The notes below the pieces were generated by a model, which saw nothing but the letters and a program-made list of their open reading frames with translations, did not search any database and was not told where the DNA came from. Positions 1 through 7,446 of a stretch of DNA of 64,000 nt are shown here, piece by piece. Source of the DNA: Gallaecimonas pentaromativorans (GTDB lineage: Bacteria; Pseudomonadota; Gammaproteobacteria; Enterobacterales; Gallaecimonadaceae). The stretch lies in NCBI RefSeq assembly GCF_003751625.1, contig NZ_RJUL01000002.1, positions 1 to 64,000 on the forward strand, given 5' to 3'. The first letter of the stretch is position 1, and each line of letters opens with the position of its first letter. The translations under genes and the position numbers were made by a program.

Positions 1-711
1 GCAGCGGTGTTAGACGATGACGCGGTAATGGCCCGTTGGGAGCTGCTGTTTGCTTTGCCACTGCTCGTCAATCGCTATCGGGCCGGTAAGTTAACTTGTG
101 AGGCTGAGCGGACTGTGGCGCAGTTACATATCGATACGTTGCGGCAGCGGCTCTGTGACCTGTCCTGGTTTATGCGCTGCTTGAACGAGCATATTGCCCG
201 CAAGGCCAATGAAGAAGACAAGTGTAAGGGCCGGTTTTGGGAAGCACGGTTTAAATCCCAAGCCATTTTGGATGAAGCCGGGTTATTGGCTTGTATGGCC
301 TATGTGGACCTCAATCCCCTTCGCGCCAAGATAGTGGATACCCCGGAAGCCTCAGCCGATGTGTCACTCTCAGCAAGGCTTAATACTGAAGACGACACTA
401 AGCCCGCACTATTGCCCTTTGTCACCCAGTTTAAAGACAGCCCAAAAGGCATTCCCTTTGCGCTGGCCGATTACCTGGCATTGGTGGATTGGACAGGCCG
501 GGCACAACGAGAAGACAAGCGCGGCTTCATCACCCCAGACACCCCTGCCATTTTGGAACGCTTAGGCCTCGATGCCGACAGCTTTCTTATCGCCCTTGGC
601 CAACACCAGCTTTCCCGTGGCTCGGTAATTGGCCATAAGCAAGCCCAAAGTGCCTACGCCAAAGCTCACCACCGACGGCACGTGGTCGGCCCACCGATAA
701 AAGCCGCTTAA
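1..711 (+). CDS. REP-associated (Y1/IS200-like) transposase, 5' end outside window
   Basis: The frame is open to the window edge, so only the C-terminal part (about 236 codons) is seen. The block around residues 75-105, with GRFWEARFKSQ followed by AYVDLNPLRA, is typical of the REP-associated tyrosine transposase group, where the Tyr before NPLRA is the likely catalytic residue. The HxH motif would lie upstream, outside the window. These enzymes nick single-stranded hairpin repeats and are usually single-copy domesticated relatives of IS200/IS605. A direct-repeat region starts 36 bp downstream and may be its substrate (inference). Confidence 0.72.
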   Translation, partial: AAVLDDDAVMARWELLFALPLLVNRYRAGKLTCEAERTVAQLHIDTLRQRLCDLSWFMRCLNEHIARKANEEDKCKGRFWEARFKSQAILDEAGLLACMAYVDLNPLRAKIVDTPEASADVSLSARLNTEDDTKPALLPFVTQFKDSPKGIPFALADYLALVDWTGRAQREDKRGFITPDTPAILERLGLDADSFLIALGQHQLSRGSVIGHKQAQSAYAKAHHRRHVVGPPIKAA

Positions 712-746
712 TGCCCTCATAGCCCCGCGCTCACAGACCTTCGGCC

Positions 747-1117
747 CCCGCTGACAATCTCGCTCGCCTCTAATTTGCGTTTTTAACGATGAAACGCGGT
801 ATCAGCGCGAAGCAAACACCCTCAAGGCTGATTAATACCGCACTGTCGATGCAATGCGAAAACTGGACTTTGGTTACTCAGAAGATGGATGTCCTTTATT
901 TTTTCGCGAAAACTGGACTTTTAGTTACTCAGAAGATGGATGTCCTTTATTTTTGCACCCGCTGACAATCTCGCTCGCCTCTAATTTGCGTTTTTAACGA
1001 CAAAACGCGGTATCAGCGCAAAGAAAACACCCTCAAGGTTGATTAATACCGCACTGTCGATGCATCGCGAAAACTGGACTTTTAGTTACTCAGAAGATGG
1101 ATGTCCTTTATTTTTTT
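747..1117. repeat. Direct repeat region, two long units plus a third short copy
   Basis: A unit of about 155-160 bp starting at CCCGCTGACAATCTC (747) recurs at 958, an offset of 211 bp. Each unit ends in a core of about 49 bp beginning GCGAAAACTGGAC and containing CAGAAGATGGATGTCC. That core occurs three times, at 856, 906 and 1067. The region lies between the transposase remnant and the end of the first cassette group. No gene is supported here. A related GAAGATGGGTGTCC motif occurs twice near 23712. Confidence 0.85.
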
Positions 1118-1134
1118 TAGCCAACAACCTAAAT

Positions 1135-2238
1135 TCAAGGTTTATAATCACTTTTTTTGAAATCAAGTTTTTTTATTATTTCCATCATTATTTCATGGGT
1201 ATTTACAGGGTACGGATCTACACCGACTTTGGAAAAATCTCTGGCAGCAAACAGTCTACCAGCTATTTCAATCTTTATTTTGTGCTGCTCATCTTCTGGT
1301 AATGAAGCAATGTAAGGCGCTATTGCCTTTAGATCTAATGAAGTTTGCTGATGCGCATATTGCTGCTCTCTATGTTTTGCAGATTCTCTTGCAAGGTAAG
1401 CAGCTGGAATTGATAAAATAAAAGCTAACACTATTCTAAATGTCGATTTTTGCCAGCTAAAATCAGAACTTGTTGTTTCCCAAAACGAATAAGCAACCAC
1501 AGACACAATTAAAGCCATACACCCTAACGAAGCATATCTTAACCAGTTGGCCATAGATTTTTCATCACTGGCACTTTTCTCGAAATCACCTGCTATTGCC
1601 CTACCTGACACATGACCTAATATATCATCAATTTGTGCTCTCTTGATTTCAAGCTCTGCTAAAGAGCTTTGATACAATTCAGACACCTTGCTTAATTCAC
1701 TCTTTACGTCAGCTTCAAGGTTTTTCGAAAGATTGTTTATATTTTCGATTCTTACTTCGTTCTCGTTTAAAGATTTTTTAACTCTCTGATCATGCCTCTC
1801 ATACTCATCTGCTAATACTTTTAAATTCCTTTTAATTGATTGAAAATTATGTAGATCAACTGAGCTTTTATCATCATCACTTTTTTCGATTGGTTTATAT
1901 TCCAGCGGGCTGTCTTCTACCATACTTCGAAATTTATTCGAGGATTCAAGAAGCTCTTTACCAAGGTTTTTAATTTCATCTCCCGCTTCTTTAATTTTTG
2001 GAATAGCTTGGCCTATAGATTGACCATAGACAGCTACCATTTTTGCCGTCTGCGCAATCTTCTCTATATCATCAGACTCTGTAGCCTTAGCGTAATCCGC
2101 CAAACTTCGGTCGAAGCTTCCTATACCATCTCGAATAGACTTTGATACAGGGCTATCAGCTAATAAATCCTTAAGTTTCCGCACTAAACCATTAATTTGT
2201 ATAGATGCCTCATCCCACGCTAAAAGTAAATTTTCCAT
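1135..2238 (-). CDS. Cassette-borne coiled-coil membrane protein, unknown function
   Basis: 367 aa, no family recognised. Residues 1-225 are charged and helical with heptad-like stretches, fitting a long cytoplasmic coiled coil. Two close hydrophobic segments follow (about 235-255 and 265-285), forming a membrane hairpin, then a hydrophilic tail. The start has GAGGAAAC just before ATG. Codon use is AT-rich compared with the core genes, a sign of transfer. It is the last gene of the first minus-strand cassette group. An attC-like site separates it from the gene before it, but none follows it; its 3' side runs into the repeat region at 747-1117, so the array end may be rearranged. Confidence 0.75.
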   Translation of the reverse strand: MENLLLAWDEASIQINGLVRKLKDLLADSPVSKSIRDGIGSFDRSLADYAKATESDDIEKIAQTAKMVAVYGQSIGQAIPKIKEAGDEIKNLGKELLESSNKFRSMVEDSPLEYKPIEKSDDDKSSVDLHNFQSIKRNLKVLADEYERHDQRVKKSLNENEVRIENINNLSKNLEADVKSELSKVSELYQSSLAELEIKRAQIDDILGHVSGRAIAGDFEKSASDEKSMANWLRYASLGCMALIVSVVAYSFWETTSSDFSWQKSTFRIVLAFILSIPAAYLARESAKHREQQYAHQQTSLDLKAIAPYIASLPEDEQHKIKIEIAGRLFAARDFSKVGVDPYPVNTHEIMMEIIKKLDFKKSDYKP

Positions 2239-2269
2239 TGTTTCCTCAGATTCGGAAGTTGAAGATTGG

Positions 2270-2349
2270 CTAACGCCGCCAACACGCGCAGCTTTGTAGT
2301 GAAGGCGTAGCCATAACGGAAAAGCTGTCGCCGTGATTGGCCTTGTTAA
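2270..2349 (-). other. attC-like recombination site 1
   Basis: On the minus strand the site begins TTAACAAGGCC and ends GGCGGCGTTAG, with imperfectly complementary arms and a central variable part. This matches the R''-L''-loop-L'-R' layout of integron attC sites. It lies directly after the stop of the gene at 2353-2844 and before the start of the next cassette gene at 2238, as expected for a cassette junction. Confidence 0.8.
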
Positions 2350-2352
2350 GTT

Positions 2353-2844
2353 TCATTGTAGCTTGAAAGGTTTCCAGTCAGATTCTGGTATATCTGCACC
2401 ACCGATGGGTGGGGTCAAATCCTTTGTGGCCAGCTTAAGTTTGGCCTCAGTTGTGAAGATATGGAAATTTAGCCGAAGCATTCTACTTTCTTTCGCGAGC
2501 TTGTGCAGGTAAAGGTCTGGTACCGGAAACGTTAATAGTTTTACCTCACCAGGCTTCAGGACAGCAGGAACCTGTTCTGATTCAAGAACAGGGAATAAGT
2601 CGCTTTCTATTTCGGGGGAACTCAGAATTTCGATTTCTCTAAGGACAAGCTCTCTGTTCCCCGTATTTGAAATTGCGATTTCACAGACTTGAGAATTCTC
2701 AAAATTTATAGTTCTGGGATTCCACGCTGCGAGGGTGCCAACAAGCGAAATCCGCCTATGGAAAAGGCTGAAATACAACGAAATAAGTGAGACAACCAGC
2801 GCACCTCCCGCAATGATAAGCGTGATTATATCTTTTGCCTCCAT
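2353..2844 (-). CDS. Cassette-borne membrane-anchored beta-domain protein
   Basis: About 163 aa. One N-terminal transmembrane helix (residues 5-27) is followed by a short basic stretch and a beta-rich domain with an ISNTGN motif near residue 60, suggesting an Ig-like fold. No catalytic motif or named family was recognised. An in-frame ATG lies 12 bases upstream at 2856, but the ATG at 2844 has GGAGG five bases before it and is preferred. The gene sits between two attC-like sites (2270-2349 and 2863-2945), so it is one complete cassette. Its layout resembles the protein at 3273-3743 in the same array. Confidence 0.75.
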   Translation of the reverse strand: MEAKDIITLIIAGGALVVSLISLYFSLFHRRISLVGTLAAWNPRTINFENSQVCEIAISNTGNRELVLREIEILSSPEIESDLFPVLESEQVPAVLKPGEVKLLTFPVPDLYLHKLAKESRMLRLNFHIFTTEAKLKLATKDLTPPIGGADIPESDWKPFKLQ

Positions 2845-2862
2845 CGGGGCCTCCATTGATAC

Positions 2863-2945
2863 TTAACGCTCCGTTAACGGGCGCGCGCGGTTTGCGCGTC
2901 CGGGCCAGCGCTGTTTGCTGGCGTATTCGTTAAACGGCTTGTTAG
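2863..2945 (-). other. attC-like recombination site 2
   Basis: On the minus strand it runs from CTAACAAGCCGTTTAACG to GTTAACGGAGCGTTAAG. The outer arms pair well and the centre is a GC-rich inverted repeat (GCGCGCGCGG / GCGCGTCC). It follows the small gene at 2952-3167 and precedes the one at 2844, so it closes a cassette in minus orientation. Confidence 0.88.
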
Positions 2946-2951
2946 TAGTTC

Positions 2952-3167
2952 TCACTGACTTCCCTCTTGTTTCACTTTCCCGTTTATTCCCAAACTATAA
3001 ATGCTCCAGAAAAACTCGAACATGGGAAAAAATACAAAACCAGTAAAGAAAATGACTGTCTCGTAACTTACGCCCAATAGTTGTGAAATATTACTAACGG
3101 TTAAAACCGTTATACAAAGGTAAACGATGATGGCAACTGACCATTTTTTAAAGTTTATCTTCTGCAT
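2952..3167 (-). CDS. Small cassette-borne membrane protein, two transmembrane helices
   Basis: 71 aa. Two hydrophobic segments (about residues 9-28 and 34-58) separated by a short polar turn fill most of the protein; the last ten residues are polar. AAAGGAAT stands 8-10 bases before the ATG. It is the sole gene of a cassette bounded by attC-like sites at 2863-2945 and 3197-3268. No family is recognised. Small two-helix proteins are common among integron cassettes; possible roles such as holin-like, toxin or scaffold cannot be told apart from sequence. Confidence 0.65.
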   Translation of the reverse strand: MQKINFKKWSVAIIVYLCITVLTVSNISQLLGVSYETVIFFTGFVFFPMFEFFWSIYSLGINGKVKQEGSQ

Positions 3168-3196
3168 CGCATTATTCCTTTGCTCAAGAAGTGCTA

Positions 3197-3268
3197 CTAA
3201 CGCCCGCGTAATGGGCTGGTTTGGAGCGCTAGCGGAAAACCAGTCCCAATTGACACGTTTGTTACACG
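3197..3268 (-). other. attC-like recombination site 3
   Basis: On the minus strand GTAACAAACGTGTCAATTGG pairs with CCATTACGCGGGCGTTAG across a central stem (CTGGTTTTCCGCTAGCGC / GCTCCAAACCAG). A few unpaired bases on one arm match the extrahelical bases seen in real attC hairpins. It sits three bases after the stop codon of the gene at 3273-3743. Confidence 0.85.
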
Positions 3269-3272
3269 TGCA

Positions 3273-3743
3273 TTACTTCGTGACCCAGAAAATATCATCT
3301 TCGTATTCTCCCGCTGCGTTCTTCCATGAAATCTTGACCTGATACTTCAATGGGCTCCCCATGTGCATAGCAGCATATAATTTTACTCTTGAATTTGGCT
3401 TCATTTCTGGATGCGGAAACTTTTCAGAGAAATCTCCGGTAAGAGGACTATCATCACAATCTATAAGCTCAAAGTTAACACCATATGCCGTACCTTCACC
3501 TGTATTAGAAATATAGAAAAAGGATGATTTCCCAAGTTTTGACAGGGTTACGTTGAACTTAGGCTTGGTTCTACTTTCTCGATCTTCTTCTAATGTTTGA
3601 ATCTGAAGCCTAGACAACTCAGCCGTAACTCGCTCAAGCTCCAATTGCTCTTTGGCGAGTTTTCTGGTCCTAACCAAAGATACAGTGGATATAATTACTG
3701 CCGTGACCGATACAAGCAAAGTAAGCGTTTCATAACCACTCAT
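3273..3743 (-). CDS. Cassette-borne membrane-anchored coiled-coil and beta-domain protein
   Basis: 156 aa. An N-terminal transmembrane helix (about 6-24) is followed by a charged helix or coiled coil (27-58) and a beta-rich C-terminal domain carrying FYISNTGEGTAYGV. The ISNTGE/SNTGN element and the helix-plus-beta layout resemble the product of 2353-2844, so the two may be distant relatives or share a partner. The ATG overlaps the stop of the upstream zinc-ribbon gene by four bases (ATGA), so the two are translationally coupled within one cassette. Function unknown. Confidence 0.75.
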   Translation of the reverse strand: MSGYETLTLLVSVTAVIISTVSLVRTRKLAKEQLELERVTAELSRLQIQTLEEDRESRTKPKFNVTLSKLGKSSFFYISNTGEGTAYGVNFELIDCDDSPLTGDFSEKFPHPEMKPNSRVKLYAAMHMGSPLKYQVKISWKNAAGEYEDDIFWVTK

Positions 3744-3976
3744 TTGAGTCGGCCTTTAAACGCTTTTTTAAGCATTTTTTCGATTTCTTTTTTTGCCTCT
3801 GGAATTACGACTTCACGGGCTTGTTCGATACCAACTTCTCTTAGGTCTGCCAACATAATCTCGAATCCGCATTCATGGCACTTTACAAAATCATCATCTT
3901 TTACATCTTGGGGTTGCTCAAATTCGGTATGCCCACATTCTGGACATTGTATTGATATATGATCAGTTTTAATCAC
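3740..3976 (-). CDS. Cassette-borne zinc-ribbon protein
   Basis: About 78 aa. Two CxxC knuckles, CPECGH and CHECGF, about 19 residues apart form a zinc ribbon. A charged C-terminal helix ends in KKAFKGRLK. The frame stays open to a GTG at 4033, but the GTG at 3976 has GGAGAGG seven bases upstream and lies inside the cassette, which begins at the GTTA core at 4000. The longer start would reach into the flanking element. It is the first gene of the first array and overlaps the next gene by four bases. Such ribbons often bind nucleic acid or protein; the role here is unknown. Confidence 0.7.
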   Translation of the reverse strand: MIKTDHISIQCPECGHTEFEQPQDVKDDDFVKCHECGFEIMLADLREVGIEQAREVVIPEAKKEIEKMLKKAFKGRLK

Positions 3977-4239
3977 GGTATGACCTCTCCATGTACGTGT
4001 AACAGTTTTATTAGCGAGCGCGCTCGCTCTCACTCATCTGACCAGTCGGTATTAAAAGCTTAACCAGCTGATCATCCTCTAGATTTTCGTGTGAAAGCCA
4101 AGAATGACTCCACAAAACCGAGCGGTCTCGTTTTTATACATGACAAGCGCTCGTTATCATCACATCGGATGAGAAATAACTTCATCCACTTCAATGTATT
4201 AGAACTGGTCAAACCGGGAAAAACGAGCGTTCTTTATCG

Positions 4240-4458
4240 TCATAAATGGCCTGGGTCTGCTGGCCCAACAGATACACTGTCCATCCATACAGCCATTCGG
4301 CCCGGCTGGTGAGGAGCATGGACGGTCCGAATAATCCCGGCGATAAAAGCGCACACCGTCAAAGCAGAAACAGCACAAAACCATTTATTATCAAATGGAT
4401 ATGTGAAAAACAAAGGAAACAGAAGACACGCTACCGCCCGTGGAATCAGGTTATCCAA
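4240..4458 (-). CDS. Possible small membrane protein in flanking element, doubtful
   Basis: A frame of about 72 codons, starting at a TTG, encodes a hydrophobic stretch (AVACLLFPLFFTY, then CAVSALTVCAFIAGII). It is also open in copy 3 at 47043-47261, with about 13 substitutions. The copies share high nucleotide identity, so an open frame in both is weak evidence. The frame stays open further upstream here, but that part reads through repetitive sequence. The LexA-type box lies in its last codons, not in front of it. Confidence 0.25.
   Translation of the reverse strand: MDNLIPRAVACLLFPLFFTYPFDNKWFCAVSALTVCAFIAGIIRTVHAPHQPGRMAVWMDSVSVGPADPGHL
4277..4292. promoter_or_regulatory. LexA-type box, element copy 1
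   Basis: CTGTCCATCCATACAG fits CTGT-N8-ACAG. It lies 277 bp from the cassette core, and the equivalent box is 277-279 bp away in the other two copies. The core motif is kept although the eight central bases differ between copies, which argues for selection. The direction of the controlled promoter is not clear. Confidence 0.6.
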
Positions 4459-4534
4459 AGTCCCTTTATCATCCTGAGTTGTTACCCATCCTTGGTCTTG
4501 CTGCGCGAAGACAAGCTTCTTGCGTTCGCCTGCT

Positions 4535-4560
4535 AAAAACGGTTCACAGGACCGTTTTTT
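4535..4560. terminator. Hairpin with flanking A and T tracts, likely bidirectional terminator
   Basis: AAAAACGGT and ACCGTTTTTT pair around a seven-base loop. A related but weaker hairpin occurs in copy 3 at 47341-47363. Confidence 0.5.
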
Positions 4561-4821
4561 AACGCGCTCACTCCACCTCGCACGTCCTGTGTTACTCGGG
4601 CTATCCTGCCCTCGCCCTTTGGGCCGTCGTCGTTGCACTCCAACGTTCAAATCTTTTCCCGAAAGATTTGTCGCGTAATGCGGCACGAAAGCTGTGCTTC
4701 CGCTTCGAGCATTACCCATCCCTGGTGGCTTGCTGCGTAAAAGTCGCGACAAACAGACGGCGACTGATGGTCAGCCTTTATTCAGCTTCCAGACTAAGCT
4801 GATGTTTCTGTTAGGTAAAGA

Positions 4822-4850
4822 GAAAGAAGGCGCCCTTGGGCGCCTTCTTG
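4822..4850 (-). terminator. Terminator of the S9 peptidase gene
   Basis: Perfect 12-bp arms AAGAAGGCGCCC / GGGCGCCTTCTT with a two-base loop just after the stop, followed on the minus strand by a pyrimidine-rich run. Confidence 0.75.
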
Positions 4851-4851
4851 G

Positions 4852-6864
4852 TTAGTTCGCTTTGTGCTTGTCGAACCAGGAGAGCACGTAGACCACTTTT
4901 CGCATCAGGTTGGAGGGCCGGGCGGTGAGGCCGTGGCCGGCGCCGGGGATGCGCACCATGGCGGTGTCAACCTTTTGCAGCTTCAGGGCCTGGTAGAACT
5001 GCTCGGTCTCGGAGATGGGAGTGCGGTAGTCCGACTCGCCGGTAAGCAGCATGGTGGGGGTTTTAACATTGCCCACCTTTGAGAGCGGCGAGCGCTGCCA
5101 GTAGCCCATGGGATCTTCCCAGGGCTTTTTGGCAAACCAGTACTGGCTGAAATAGGGGCTGAAATCGGCGGTGAGGGTGAAGCTCAGCCAGTTGATCACT
5201 GGCTTGGCCACCACGGCGGCGCGAAAGCGGTCGGTGCTGCCCACTATCCAGGCGGTCAGTACCCCGCCGCCGGAGCCGCCGGTAACAAAGAGGTTGCGGG
5301 TATCGACATTGCCTTTGGCGATGGCGTCGTCCACCACCGACATCAAATCGTCATAGTCGTGGCTGGGGTAGTTATGGTGGATGCGGTTGGCAAAGGCCTC
5401 GCCGTAGCTGGTTGAGCCCCGGGGGTTGGCGTACACCACGATGTAACCGGCGTTGGCGTAGAGCTGCATTTCGGCGGCAAAGCGGGCGCCATAATCGGCA
5501 AAGGGGCCGCCGTGGATCTCAAGGAGCAGCGGGTATTGCTTGGCCGGGTCAAAGTCTGGCGGCAATACCCGCCAGGTTTGGATGGGCAACTCGTCGACCT
5601 TGGATCTCACCCAGTATTCCTGCACCTTGCCCAATTGCTTAAAGGCGAACAGGTCGTCGTTGAGGTGGGTGAGCTGGCGCACCTTGCCGCCTTTGGTGAG
5701 TACCGCTACGTCGGCCGGGCGGCTGGTACTGGTGCGGGTGTAAGCCAGGGTGTTACCCGCCACCGAGAAGCTGCCGCTGTCGTAAGGGCGGCCAAGCTCG
5801 GTGCCGCCCATGTCGTCAGTGAGGGTGGTGACCTTGCCAGCGAGGCTCACATAAGCGAGCTTGGTGTGGCCTTTGTCGTCAAAGCTGACAAAAAGGCCAT
5901 CGCCGCTTTTGTCCCAAAAAGCGTCTTTGATGGCGCGGTCAAGGCCGGTTGCCAGCACTTTTTTGCCGCTGCCGTCCTTGTTCATCAGGTACAGGGCGCT
6001 GTTTTGGTAGCCGAGCTTTTTGTCGTCAAAGCCGGTGTAGGCAATGCGTTTGCCGTTGGGGGAGACTCGGGGGTTGTTGTCGGGGCCGTTACGGTCGGTA
6101 AGCGCGGTAATGTCGCCATTAAGGCCAACCCGGTACAGCTCGGTGTTAATGGGCTGGAACTGCCAGTCTTGGTGGCGGTTGGCGCTCAGCACCAGCGAGC
6201 GGCTGTCGGCGTCCCAGCTGTAGCTGCCGCCGTGATTGAAGGGATCTTTGGTGAGCTGGCGCACCGCGCCGCCGTCTGCGCCCATTACAAACAGCTGGGT
6301 GATGCTGTCGTCCAGATACCCTGCCCCGTCGGCGCGGTAGTAGACCTTGTCAATCACCTTGGCCGGCTCTGCCCAGTGGGCGCCCTTGGGCATGGCCGGC
6401 ATCTTGGCAAAAGGCGCCGGGGTGTTGGGCACCGCCATGGTAAAGGCTATCCATTTGCCGTCTGGCGAGAAGCTGATGTTGCCGGGGCTTTGAGTGAGGT
6501 TGGTGAGCCGCGCGGTTTGGCCGCTGTCCATCCAGCGCAGATAAAGCTGGTTGGAGCCGTCGTCATTGGCGATATAGAGCAGCTTTTTGCCGTCGGGGGA
6601 CCACACCGGCGAGCGGGCGTTGTGCGGCCCGGAGGTCAGAGGCCGGTCGCTTTTACCGTCGGTGGCGGCCAGCCAAAGGTTACCCAGGCTCCGATCAGAT
6701 TTGATATCCATAACGGTGCGCACATAGGCCACCGCCTTGCCGTCCGGCGAAAGTTCGGGATCGGTGGCGTATTGCAGGCTGAAAACATCAATGGGTTCAA
6801 AAGGCTCGGCAGCAAGTGCCGGCAAGGCGGCCAGCATGGCCAGGGCGAAGGCGCAGGGTTTCAT
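4852..6864 (-). CDS. S9 family prolyl oligopeptidase-type serine peptidase, exported
   Basis: About 670 aa. A signal peptide (MKPCAFALAMLAALPALAA) precedes an N-terminal beta-propeller with WD40-like PD40 repeats (SPDGK recurring, about residues 40-390) and a C-terminal alpha/beta-hydrolase domain. The nucleophile is in GGSGGG, the Asp in GESDYRTP and the His in GAGHGL, forming a complete triad. Family members cleave short peptides, often after Pro or Ala, in the periplasm. The ATG at 6864, after GGGAAA, is preferred over a TTG four codons upstream. It is a single gene with its own terminator. Confidence 0.92.
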   Translation of the reverse strand: MKPCAFALAMLAALPALAAEPFEPIDVFSLQYATDPELSPDGKAVAYVRTVMDIKSDRSLGNLWLAATDGKSDRPLTSGPHNARSPVWSPDGKKLLYIANDDGSNQLYLRWMDSGQTARLTNLTQSPGNISFSPDGKWIAFTMAVPNTPAPFAKMPAMPKGAHWAEPAKVIDKVYYRADGAGYLDDSITQLFVMGADGGAVRQLTKDPFNHGGSYSWDADSRSLVLSANRHQDWQFQPINTELYRVGLNGDITALTDRNGPDNNPRVSPNGKRIAYTGFDDKKLGYQNSALYLMNKDGSGKKVLATGLDRAIKDAFWDKSGDGLFVSFDDKGHTKLAYVSLAGKVTTLTDDMGGTELGRPYDSGSFSVAGNTLAYTRTSTSRPADVAVLTKGGKVRQLTHLNDDLFAFKQLGKVQEYWVRSKVDELPIQTWRVLPPDFDPAKQYPLLLEIHGGPFADYGARFAAEMQLYANAGYIVVYANPRGSTSYGEAFANRIHHNYPSHDYDDLMSVVDDAIAKGNVDTRNLFVTGGSGGGVLTAWIVGSTDRFRAAVVAKPVINWLSFTLTADFSPYFSQYWFAKKPWEDPMGYWQRSPLSKVGNVKTPTMLLTGESDYRTPISETEQFYQALKLQKVDTAMVRIPGAGHGLTARPSNLMRKVVYVLSWFDKHKAN

Positions 6865-6933
6865 CGGGTTTCCCAATTTTTTTACATTGGCCTTACCCTA
6901 ATGCAAAGTGCGCTCGCTGGCTGCGCCCGCCGG

Positions 6934-7446
6934 TCAAGCCGTTGCCTGGGCGCGGCAAAAGCAGCGTAAGGGGCTGTCGCTACCCGGTGGCGTGACCGGG
7001 GCAACCTCTGAAAACCCGATTTTTTCCAACAACTTGGCCGAGGCTACATTGTGCTGGCTGGTAATGGCTTTCACTGTGGCAATGCCCTTTTGCCTGGCCA
7101 GGGCCAGCACTGCCAGAGCTGCCTCTTCGCCATAGCCCTTGCCCCAATAAGGGCTGGAAAGGGCATAGCCGAGGTCAGGGCAGTCGAGGTAATCGCGCTG
7201 GATAAGGCCGCAAAGGCCGATGGGGGTGGCGTCTTGCAGGCACACCAGATAGAGCCCGAAACCGTGGGCGCGGTAAGAGGCAAGGGGCACCTGCTCGATG
7301 TAGTTAAGGGCGCCCTTAATATCGCGTACGCCTCGGTCGCCGATGTTTTCAAGCCAGCCAGGCTCGTTTAACAGCCCCAGCAAAAACGCGGCGTCGGTAG
7401 GCGCGACCTCTCGCAAGTAAAGGCGGGCGGTGCTTATCAGCGGCAT
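6934..7446 (-). CDS. GNAT family N-acetyltransferase, RimJ/RimL type
   Basis: 170 aa. The N-terminal strand TARLYLREV, the central LGYALSSPYWGKGYGEEA (acetyl-CoA loop) and the C-terminal ASAKLLEKIGF are the usual signatures of the RimJ/RimL-like GNAT group, which acetylates protein N-termini or small amines. The start overlaps the end of the upstream GST gene by 10 bases, so the two are probably co-transcribed. The substrate cannot be told from sequence. Confidence 0.88.
   Translation of the reverse strand: MPLISTARLYLREVAPTDAAFLLGLLNEPGWLENIGDRGVRDIKGALNYIEQVPLASYRAHGFGLYLVCLQDATPIGLCGLIQRDYLDCPDLGYALSSPYWGKGYGEEAALAVLALARQKGIATVKAITSQHNVASAKLLEKIGFSEVAPVTPPGSDSPLRCFCRAQATA

Larger units (their letters stand above)
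4000..4740. repeat. Cassette-flanking element, copy 1 (attI-like)
   Basis: The first of three related elements (others at 25875 and 46803). Each abuts the first cassette of a minus-strand array, and homology begins exactly at the TAAC/GTTA core. From the core outward it holds the perfect palindrome AGCGAGCGCGCTCGCT (4012-4027), a T-rich hairpin near 4118-4152, a CTGT-N8-ACAG box (4277-4292), and a stretch near-identical to copy 3 with about 130 identical bases (roughly 4350-4470). Beyond that are a hairpin at 4535-4560 and low-value repetitive sequence. No integrase frame is seen. Apart from one doubtful small ORF, there is no supported gene between 3976 and 4852. Confidence 0.8.

Noticed and set aside
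1039-1302. Plus frame starting in the direct repeat
   Set aside because: It begins inside repeat DNA and is antisense to the coiled-coil membrane gene.
4459-4752. N-terminal half of the minus frame that runs to 4752
   Set aside because: It reads through repetitive, hairpin-rich DNA; the translation is basic and low in complexity, and the copy at 47261 does not keep it.
5512-6969. Long plus-strand open frame across the S9 peptidase gene
   Set aside because: It mirrors the GC-rich third-position bias of the real minus-strand gene, has no recognisable protein features and no ribosome site.
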